Source: Podochytrium sp. JEL0797 (taxonomy: Eukaryota; Chytridiomycota; Chytridiomycetes; Chytridiales; Chytriomycetaceae). Taken from it: a stretch of 15,714 bases of DNA. The stretch covers positions 1 to 15,714 of the forward strand of contig JADGJG010000609.1 of assembly GCA_027596195.1 (NCBI GenBank). The letters run 5' to 3'. Each line of letters starts with the position of its first letter. The first letter of the stretch is position 1. The position numbers were made by a program, and so were the translations under genes. Below, piece after piece: positions 8,566 through 15,714 of this stretch. The notes under the pieces are model-generated. The model was not told the origin of the DNA and did not search any database. It worked only from the letters and a program-made list of their open reading frames with translations.

Positions 8566-10677
8566 TCAATTGATACCAACGTGAAAGGGAGACTCAGTTG
8601 ATTGTTCCTGAGCAACCCCGGCCAAATACGCTTCCCACTCCTTGTCCTCCTCCTTCTTGGACACCACCACAGGCTTCCATCCGATAATCTTGACCATGCG
8701 AGGTCCCAAGCGGAATCTGAAAAGTTCTCCTTCGGACTTTGGGAGGCGGCGGTCGCGCAGCGAATTGGGAATCAAACAAGCGGCGATGAGGCCTACGAAA
8801 AGAGGGCCGAGGAGCCATTGGAAGTCAACGTCATAAACGTGGTATTTGTAGTCAGATGGGTTCCAGGTCTGGCAGCAAATGGGATTGAGTCGGACGCCGA
8901 GGAATTTCAAAACGAATCCGTACCTTCTTTGTAGCCCCCTCAAGGACGTAGTAATGCGTGTTGTATCCATTGTTGTAAACAGCAGTGAAGATGAGGCCTC
9001 CAAACACTCCTGCCATGGCCCACGCGGTCAAGATGATCCCGTGAGTGGGCCCAATGTTCTTGGATCCAAACTGGTCCGACAAGAAAGCGGGAATCAATCC
9101 GAAACCGGCCCCATACATGTAAGCAATCGAGTTGACGGCGATCAAGAATCCCCAGTAGGCTTGGTTCCAAATGGTGTATGGAATGAAGCCGAGCATCACA
9201 ATCTGGATAACAAGAGAATGTGTTAGATGAACATCTCGAGCTAATGCATGCAGCAAAAAAAATAAAACAAACCTGAACAACGCACGAAATAATGAAGAAG
9301 ATTTTGCGGTTTCCAACCAAATCACTCATGAACGGAAGAGTCAAACGACCCAACAAGTTGAACACTCCCAAAATCGCATTCACGTTGATGGGCTCATTGC
9401 CCGTCTTTCCAAACTGAGTTGTTACAATTCCTTGAATCTTGGAGTTGATCATGAGGCCGGTGATCTGTGCGCCGATGAACATGACGTACATGAGGCGGAA
9501 TTCGGTAGATGTGATGGATTCCCAGAGGGTCATGCGGAAGTAGGAGGAGAAGTCGGTTTGGGGCACAGCGGCGGCCTTGGTGGGGGGGGAGTTGGAGGAG
9601 CCAGTGGCAACCAAGAAGTCGGCGACATCGTCTGATGCGGGGATCACAATGTCTTGGTGGAGAGTTTCGGCTCCCTTGACCGTGTCGATCTTGATTCCAC
9701 AAACTTCGTACCTGAAAGATAGAACGATTAATCTCGCGCGTCGTTTTAAGAATTCGTTTTCGGAAGGAAACATACCCGGGGGGTGGCATTCTCAAAGCAA
9801 ACGAACCCATGGTCATGATGAAGGCATACACGCATCCAAGAATCACAAACGTGAGTGGAACACCAACGTTCTTGTTGTTGACAGTATCAAGTTGGTAGTC
9901 GAGACCGATAAGGAACTTTTGGGTGTACGGCGCGATGATGGAACCTCCACCAAATCCAAAGACGGCGAAACCGGCAGCGACTCCGCGGTATTCCGGGAAC
10001 CATTTCTGGAGAGGCGAGACAGGTGAAATGTAGGTGATACCCAATCCAGCACCACCGAAGATTCCGTCTGTGTTGAAAATTCGGATTTAATCTCTGCAAG
10101 AAATTCGAGGGAAGCGGTGTTTCTCACATCCGATATAGACTAGAGCAATCTGCTGCACTTGAACTCCGACGGCGGTGAGCATGTTTCCGAGGAAGAACAA
10201 GGCTGTTCCGACCAAGCACCCGACGAATGGACCCTTGCGTTCCATCCATGGTCCGAAAGCGGCCGCAGAGCATCCAAAGAAGGCTGCGAATAACGAAAGA
10301 GAGGGTTAGTTTCGAAGTAGCGGATGAATGAGACAAGATGTTGACCCACCAACGGCAATGTAGAAAGTGATGGAAGCGATTCCGCGATCAACTCCGCCGT
10401 TCATGCCGTAGATGGCAGCTTCGATCGGGGCGTTGAAACCACTCCAGGCGTAGAGGGAACCACAGCAGATCTGTAGATGATTGGGTTCAGCACAAAGTGG
10501 GGAATTCAAAGCAGAAACTTGCTTTACCTGGATGCAGAATGCCGCCACAGGGAGGACCCAGCGGTTGAATGGCACACCGGGAAGGAGGAACTTCTCCCTC
10601 TCGAGCTGAGCGTCGGAGCGGACATACACTGTGTCCTTGTAGTGGTTGAGGAAGGCGTCTTTGATTCTGGCAGCCAT
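8566..10677 (-). CDS. MFS transporter, oxalate/formate-antiporter-like (OFA) family
   Basis: This is a 12-helix major-facilitator permease of the OFA type, expected in the plasma or organelle membrane to move small carboxylates; the substrate cannot be read from sequence. Exons on the minus strand are 10677-10528, 10470-10350, 10283-10128, 10067-9776, 9711-9273, 9202-8924 and 8868-8566, giving 579 residues; all junctions keep frame. Motif A of the first half is FGPWMERKGPFVG and its second-half counterpart is LPFMSDLVGNRKI. The OFA-like stretch YGIFGGAGLGITYISPVSPL is followed by KWFPEYRGVAAGFAVFGFGG (read across as KWFPEYRG and AAGFAVFGFGGG). A hydrophilic loop of about 60 residues joins the halves, and the C-terminal tail of about 60 residues is charged and cytosolic. 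Introns are 55-70 nt. The gene is tandem with the upstream 268-residue protein gene, 200 bp away. Confidence 0.92.
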
Positions 10678-10725
10678 TTTTTTGAATGCTTACCTCTAAA
10701 TTTCTAGCGGTTTTAAAGAACTTCG

Positions 10726-10808
10726 GTGGCACTATGTGGGTGGCTGCGCGGTGCAGTTCCTGCTTGGTGCCACATGTGATTAAAATTCTGATCGGTCATA
10801 TCACCGAT
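10726..10808. repeat. Two inverted repeats upstream of the MFS gene
   Basis: Between the MFS start (10677) and the stop of the next minus-strand gene (10878) lie GTGGCAC (10726-10732) with its exact complement GTGCCAC (10767-10773), and ATCGGT (10791-10796) with ACCGAT (10803-10808) across a 6-nt spacer. The second has the geometry of a dimeric zinc-cluster regulator site, or could be chance. No other signal was found in this 200-bp gap. Confidence 0.35.
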
Positions 10809-10877
10809 GAGTGATATTGATCCCAAAAATTTTTTTTTCGTAAGCAATGAAGGAAGGAAAATAAAAGAAAAGGAGAA

Positions 10878-11790
10878 CTATTGGGCGAATTTTTTGGTTG
10901 CCTTATTCTGTGCGAGCAACGTGGAGCGCTTGTCGACACTCATTCGAGAGCCGGTCGATCCCGCCGAAGACATTCCGCTCTTTCCCAACAATCCTTCTCT
11001 CTTGATATCAAGGAAACTTCCCGGCCCAAGGTGTCTTTTGTTTGGAAGGACGGGAGGAAACGAGATTTTTCCGATCGCCTGGGCGAGCTCCATCTCCGAG
11101 CTGTTGGCGTTTACGTTGGACGGGGGACGCTTTTCGGATCGGAGGAGGACGAGCTGGTTCGTGCAACACGCAAGTCCCTTTTTGACGTGCAAATCGAAAA
11201 TTGCGGTGTTGAGAACCCCGACGCCGTAAAATTCGCCCTTTTTGACAGTCACGATGGATCCCTTCATTGCAGGGTATCCCACCTGATATTGTGCGAAGTA
11301 AGGAGCCGTCGCAAAGATAAAAATAATTAAATTTACTCGGTGCTCAGGAATAACGATCGAGGTCCCAGCTTCGGCGCAACGATCCGTGCACGAAAAGATT
11401 TTTGTCTCCGAACGCGCTTTCAACGTTGGCAATAACCAGAAGCCAAAGTTGGTGCTCGCGTGATCCAAATCTTGCGACGCGTTACTTTCCGCAAGAGCTT
11501 TGGCGAGCCCTACAGGCGACGTTATTTGAGGGGAAAAATATAGGTGTTCGCTTCTTGTTACCTCGCGCTTCCTCTGGCTCAACAACGCACTTTTCGAGAT
11601 TCCCAAACCCTCCCGTCTTTGTAACGCCCATTTTGTCCATTAACGCCTTGGTGGCGGCCGGTGGGTTCGAAGCTGGAGGAGTCCATCGCGCCCAGTTTGG
11701 GTGCGCGTTGATCAGCTCTTCGCGCGACATGGAAGCCCAAATAGTGGCGGCACTGAGCGCGTCAATGTCTTCATCCTTGGTCGATTGCAT
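10878..11790 (-). CDS. Uncharacterised 268-residue protein divergent from EFHB
   Basis: A three-exon gene on the minus strand (11790-11562, 11509-11337, 11282-10878) encodes 268 residues and ends in TAG. Both introns (52 and 54 nt) have GTAA donors and TAG/CAG acceptors and keep frame, which strongly supports a real gene. I recognise no family. The N-terminus is acidic (MQSTKDEDIDAL) and followed by a Trp/Pro-rich part (about 18-50). The middle looks globular, with SIVIPEHRVGYPAMKGSI across the second junction and YGVGVLNTAIFDLHVKKG. The C-terminus is basic and Ser-rich. One GPGSF (220-224) recalls the PGPGxY repeats of sperm-tail SHIPPO proteins, but a single copy is weak. No signal peptide or membrane helix is seen. 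An in-frame extension upstream of 11790 lacks an ATG. Because it shares a short promoter with a ciliary gene, a flagellar role is a reasonable inference. Confidence 0.75.
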
Positions 11791-11927
11791 GTTTTTTTGC
11801 CTGTTCCGTCTTTTCTTTGTCACGGGATGCGAGTGGCTTTTGGGAAATCTCTGGAAATTTCGTTCGAAGGACAATCGCAGCACCGTTTCCAGGTCATAGA
11901 GTCTTGTTGCAAGCTGATTCAACTATA
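11791..11927. promoter_or_regulatory. Shared divergent promoter region, 268-residue protein / EFHB
   Basis: The predicted start codons of the two divergent genes are 137 bp apart. The region shows no TATA-like box at a convincing position and no named motif. Such spacing in compact fungal genomes usually means a bidirectional promoter; co-expression is inferred, not shown. Confidence 0.5.
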
Positions 11928-13906
11928 ATGCCGACTCCGAAAAAGAATCTTGGCGCCAGACCCGATCCTCACCCAGAGATTCCACCTGTGAGCTGTCTTG
12001 TCTCCTCCACACGACGGCAGCTAAACAACTGATTCATTTACAACAAGGCCGGTGCAACAATCAGTCTTGGATTCAGAGCAAGCGAGTGTCTTGATCATGG
12101 CGACAGAACTATTGTGAGGAACATGGGGGTTCCAAAGAACTGTCTTAACCGTTTCTATTCATTTTTTCGCGTTTCGCGTGCAATAGAATACGAAGAGGGT
12201 CGTCAGAATTGGGGAACAAGCGCATATTCCCGAGAAGCTGCCCAAAAACATTACGAGTTTGACGGAGAAAGCTCGCCCCATGACGCATGGGCTGCAACAC
12301 GTTTACGGACCTTCAGTTGAGTGAAATCTTGTAATTCCGAGGCTATTTCTCGGAATAAAGTGGTCGACTTGAGGGAGCATTATGAACGCGTGTGATCGGA
12401 AGTGAAGCGCATTGGCTGAGCTGAACTGTTTCCCCCCCCAATGCGTCGACTGAACAATGGTATTTACTTGATTACAGGCTGGAGCTGTCATTTTTCCACA
12501 CCAATCGCATCCGATTCTTCAAGTGAGTTGGAAAGAGGAAGTTCGACGTTCTGATTTGTTGGTTTGACAACGCATTTTTTTTTGGGCGCCAGGAGCAAGA
12601 TGCGAGACGCGAAAGAATCTATCACCGATGTGAACACCAAGTTCTTGGTAATTCATTTCCATATACTATTTTGTGCCGCGACCCCGAACGTGCTAAAAAA
12701 TTTATATTATGGAAAACAGGACAATCGATCGATCACCATGTGGAGCTCCCCGAATTCTGTGATCACCCCAAATTCAGATTCGGTATGTCATCGTTCCGTG
12801 ACGTCTCGGTCAAGGATATCATGTATCCCCCAGCTCATGTCGCCAGCGAGGACGACGAAAAAATTCGGAAGCAATATTTGATCAGTCATTGGTCTTATGA
12901 GCCAGGTATTTACCCTTAAAAGCAAAATCTGATTGATTGGTGTTTTAACGTGGTTACCAGGCGAGATAAGAAAGCATTATGGCGATATCACTGTTCCAGA
13001 ACACAAGCTTCTCCCCGACACGCATGACAACAACGGGTTACGCGTTAAGGAGGCTTTGAAATGGACAGAGGAGTCGATCAAGTATGCTAATTGACTTTCT
13101 ATTCACATATTCAAGAGAAATAACAAAGTGTACCCTCTTTATAGGGAAACGCATACCAAACTGTCGTCGAAACGGTTGGCGGATTGGAGGAGACGCAGAC
13201 AACCCGAGATTGGAAAAGTACATGATCCGTAAGTTATTTGTTGGGATTTTGATGCAACGTTTTGCTGATTCTCACGGCGTCCGTTTCAGACTCAAAGACA
13301 CGATGGCCCACCTCCCCGAAGATTACAGCTTCGGCATCAGCTTCCCCTCCGACGTGTACAACAATGTCGGAGATCTCATGGGATCCGGCGCCAGGGCTCA
13401 AGCTGATCAAATTGAAAAGATGCATCTTTGCGAAGAGGAGGAGAAGAATGCCGCTGCGCATCCTGAGGACCCGAATGCACCCAAACCAAAATGTGGGCGT
13501 CGTGCTGCCGCTCAGGCGAATCGTGAGGCGCAGTTTTGTGAACTGACTGGCAAGATCACCATGCTTCCATTCGAATCGGACAAAACGGAGAAAAATGCCA
13601 ACCAGTTCATCTTTGGGCTCCCAACGGTTCTTCGCAGAAGACATGGATACTTGAAAAAGCTTGCGGATAACAACAACTACGGAGATGATTTGGACGCGAA
13701 ATGTGAGTTGGACGATAACGTTTTGGAGTGGCAATTTATATTTCATTTGTCAAACAGCTCTGTTGTGGCCAACTCCCAAGAATATGTACGGTGCCGAGTT
13801 TTTGGATCAGTTTGGTGGAAAGCATGTGGACTCGGAATCAACGCGAGCTCACGGTGAGACGCCTCACTTGCCTCCAGCAAAAGTGCGCCCAGCGATCCCA
13901 ATTTGA
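11928..13906 (+). CDS. EFHB: EFHB/CFAP21-like axonemal protein lacking EF hands
   Basis: EFHB (CFAP21) is a microtubule inner protein of motile-cilium doublets. Ten exons (11928-11987, 12048-12113, 12187-12315, 12478-12522, 12593-12647, 12720-12905, 12961-13081, 13145-13228, 13290-13702, 13758-13906) give 435 residues, about half the length of the human protein. Conserved family landmarks appear in order: KFRFGMSSFRDVSVKDIMYPP, with the core FRFGMSSFRDVSVKD; SHWSYEPGE at about 174-182; SKRLADW at about 228; EIGKVHDP ending near 249; DTMAHLPEDYSFG at about 251-263; YNNVGDLM; then GLPTVLRRR and NYGDDLDAKSLLWPT at about 378-392, which match the EFHB C-terminal region. Between GDLM and GLPT, where animal EFHB has two EF hands, there is only a charged, Ala/Pro-rich linker of about 75 residues. 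The last EF-hand-like region is also missing. The reading phase of the third exon (NTKRVVRIG...) is the weakest choice. Confidence 0.85.
12334..12356. repeat. Perfect 8-bp hairpin in the long EFHB intron
   Basis: ATTCCGAG (12334-12341) and CTCGGAAT (12349-12356) are exact reverse complements around a 7-nt loop. They lie in the 162-nt intron 12316-12477, which also contains a C8 run (12432-12439). The hairpin may bring the splice sites of this unusually long intron closer together, or may be incidental. Confidence 0.5.
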
Positions 13907-13980
13907 GAAAGCAATTCTTCATTTCTTTTACCCTTTTAATTTTGGAGAGAAATAAACCGCTATATCTCCGTCACGTTTCG

Positions 13981-13996
13981 CCCCCCCCCCCCCCCC
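13981..13996. repeat. C16 homopolymer tract downstream of EFHB
   Basis: An uninterrupted run of 16 C starts 75 bp after the EFHB stop. The surrounding 13907-14100 carries no gene or RNA that I can support. An AATAAA sequence at about 13949-13954 is a plausible polyadenylation signal for EFHB. Confidence 0.85.
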
Positions 13997-14151
13997 AACC
14001 TAGCGGCTTGTTGACAATGGAAACTCACCGAGTGCCTTAAATATCGGCCGGAAGGGAATCACTGAGGACGTGCGATGCGCCATAATCAAAAAATATATTT
14101 CAATAAAAACTGTAATACTGTAATGTTTGATAACCACACGACATTACAAAC

Positions 14152-14499
14152 CTTCCCGACACCCGGCAAACAGTAATGCGAAAAGTCTTTGAACTCGTGA
14201 TGCGCGTCTTCGCGGTGGACTGCCAGCTCGGCAACATCCTGTGGTGTTCTCGCGAGCTCACTTGATCCAACAACGCCAACAGCATGCAATTCTGCTGTTG
14301 CTCCGCATACGCAAACGTACACGAATCGGCTGACGCGGATGCGATCTCTGGCAACGGCCAAACCAGAACAGAAATTGCATCCCCCATCACAAAACGACAA
14401 AACGGGGAATTGCGAAATGTGCGCAAGCGTCTCGAAAATGGCATACCAGTCTTTTATTCGTGTTCGAAATGAGATGGTCGGGAAGCGCAATAGACTCAA
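14152..14499 (-). CDS. Coding-like stretch, unassigned (possible exon or relic)
   Basis: The minus strand keeps one frame open for about 115 codons and reads like a protein, with gcc/gag/gtc-type codons and segments such as DWYAIFETLAHISQFPVLSF, VYVCVCGATAELHAVGVVG and ELARTPQDVAELAVHRED. It reaches a plausible donor (GTTTGT at 14151) after PGVGK. Possible acceptors follow at 14109-14120, where a short further exon could end at a TAG near 14020. I see no ATG in a convincing place and cannot match it to a family; it does not look like the C-terminal part of the neighbouring aldehyde dehydrogenase relic. It could be an exon of an unrecognised gene, another decayed gene, or chance. Confidence 0.3.
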
Positions 14500-14689
14500 A
14501 TAACGAATAAGTGCCGGGTTCCAGAAAATAAGTTACGGGTTCAGCAGATCTCCGGTTTGATCAAGACGTTGGTTTCGTTTGCAGGGTCCAGGATGCGAAT
14601 CGCGTTCGTGTCGTTGTGATCCAAGATTCCTGTTCGCGTGGAACAGGCAAACAAAGGACGGGGAGAAAGAGGAAGAGAAGGCAATCGAA

Positions 14690-15270
14690 TTTCCCAATCA
14701 TGCATTCGTCAACTGCGCGATCGATATCCGCGTCCTCTGTTGAAGTAAACAAAGGCGGCGCATTTCCTCCCAACTCGATCGAAACGCGTTTCACACTCGC
14801 CGCGGCCTGTTCCATCAATACGATCCCAGCTCTCGTTGATCCTGTGAATGAAATCTTGCGCACTCGCGGATCCGCCATCAATTCCATCCCCAAAGATCCG
14901 CTGTCAATGAAACGCGGCGTCGGGGATCCCTGCGTCATTGGCTATCGGCTTCAATGCGAGGGGAGAGAGGAGGAGGGGGGAGGTCTCTGAGGTGAGTTTG
15001 GGAATGTTGGAGATTCCTGCGGCCATATTGGGCGCATGGGCCTAGCGGTTGTTTGAGGGTTCAGAGGCGAGTGGTGTCCCGGGGTTGGATGGAGGGAAAC
15101 GAGGCGTTCTCCCGTCGATTAGGCAACGATTGGTTCGTTTGTGGCTGAGGAGGATGCTGCAACTGTGCGGTGGAGCCGCGATGCAATGAGGTATTCGTGG
15201 CGTTTGAATGGGGGGAAGTGTGGTTTGACGAGCCGTTTCGTTGTGGAGCTGTCCGCGTGAAATCGGGGAG
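14690..15270 (-). pseudogene. Aldehyde dehydrogenase relic (succinate-semialdehyde dehydrogenase type)
   Basis: Minus-strand fragments of an NAD(P)-dependent aldehyde dehydrogenase of the succinate-semialdehyde type occur in the right order but in different frames. ATNEPIVA (15145-15122) recalls the NPATNEPI-type start and is followed by a stop. PTPGHH (about 15090-15071) and LKQPLGPCAQYG (about 15057-15022) correspond to the residues before the conserved PWNF, which is lost. NDAGIPDAAF (14939-14910) recalls the AGxPxGVxN motif and is followed by a stop. The longest clean piece is LMADPRVRKISFTGSTRAG through KRVSIELGGNAP and DADIDRAVDECMIGKF, covering the FTGST and the ELGG motif that supplies the catalytic glutamate. 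The expected NAGQxC with the catalytic cysteine does not follow. About 100 residues between the first two pieces and the whole C-terminal half are gone. A further protein-like tail at 14629-14541 (NDTNAIRILDPANETNVLIK) is unassigned. Confidence 0.8.
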
Positions 15271-15389
15271 AAAGTTTCGTGGATGCTTCAGTTTGATGAT
15301 CCAAACATTAAAAAGTAAGTGAATTCTAACGCATGCTTTTTTATTCGCAACTCTGAAATATACAACAATGAATAGCCGAGGTGACAAAA

Positions 15390-15714
<325 letters not shown>

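Noticed and set aside
10807..11330. Two plus-strand ORFs of about 140-150 codons
   Set aside because: They are antisense shadows of the last exon of the 268-residue gene, which has consistent splice sites and codon use.
12114..12315. Alternative reading of the third EFHB exon (EYEEGRQNWGTS...)
   Set aside because: It needs the preceding intron to be retained or a phase change, and it does not connect in frame to the next exon. The phase-0 reading does.
14086..14499. C-terminal half of the aldehyde dehydrogenase relic
   Set aside because: No frame shows the expected NAGQxC, EExFGP or FGGxKxSG motifs, so the stretch was kept separate and unassigned.

Overview
The window looks like nuclear DNA of a flagellated, early-diverging fungus, most probably a chytrid-like zoosporic fungus. 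The genes carry many short spliceosomal introns (mostly 43-82 nt, GT...AG, usually ending CAG). They include fungal-type proteins: a Loa1/Vps66-like acyltransferase with the fungal N-terminus, a fungal-type BTB protein and ATG101. They also include an orthologue of EFHB/CFAP21, a protein of the motile cilium, which non-flagellated fungi have no use for. This assignment is inference; no ribosomal or mitochondrial marker is present.

Layout. 25-1269 (+) is an unrecognised 414-residue ORF. It converges on ATG101 (minus, 1303-2356, seven exons), which was recovered only by splicing; its fourth intron holds a G31/C12 homopolymer block. ATG101 is head to head with a Loa1/Vps66-like acyltransferase (plus, 2391-3468), with 34 bp between the start codons. 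A BTB-BACK-TLDc gene (minus, about 3480-4740) follows. Its BTB half is broken across three frames and it has no stop of its own, so I call it a pseudogene. Next is a RibD-C/RIB7-like reductase (minus, 4814-5929, three exons), divergent from a BTB protein (plus, 6143-8495, six exons). That gene converges on an OFA-type MFS transporter (minus, 8566-10677, seven exons).

An unrecognised 268-residue protein (minus, 10878-11790, three exons) shares a 137-bp divergent promoter region with the EFHB/CFAP21 gene (plus, 11928-13906, ten exons). The encoded EFHB keeps the conserved linear motifs but shows no EF hand. From 13907 to 15389 the sequence decays: a C16 tract, an unassigned minus-strand coding-like stretch, and the remains of a succinate-semialdehyde-type aldehyde dehydrogenase. 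The window ends inside a histone H2A gene (minus) whose C-terminus lacks the SQ motif.

Functionally this is an ordinary dispersed eukaryotic gene neighbourhood: autophagy initiation, phospholipid synthesis, a pteridine/riboflavin-type reductase, a BTB protein, a carboxylate transporter, an axonemal protein and a histone. There is no sign of an operon, a mobile element or a defence system. The most interesting points are the EF-hand-less EFHB and its uncharacterised divergent partner, the 34-bp ATG101/acyltransferase spacer, two decaying genes among intact ones, and the SQ-less H2A.
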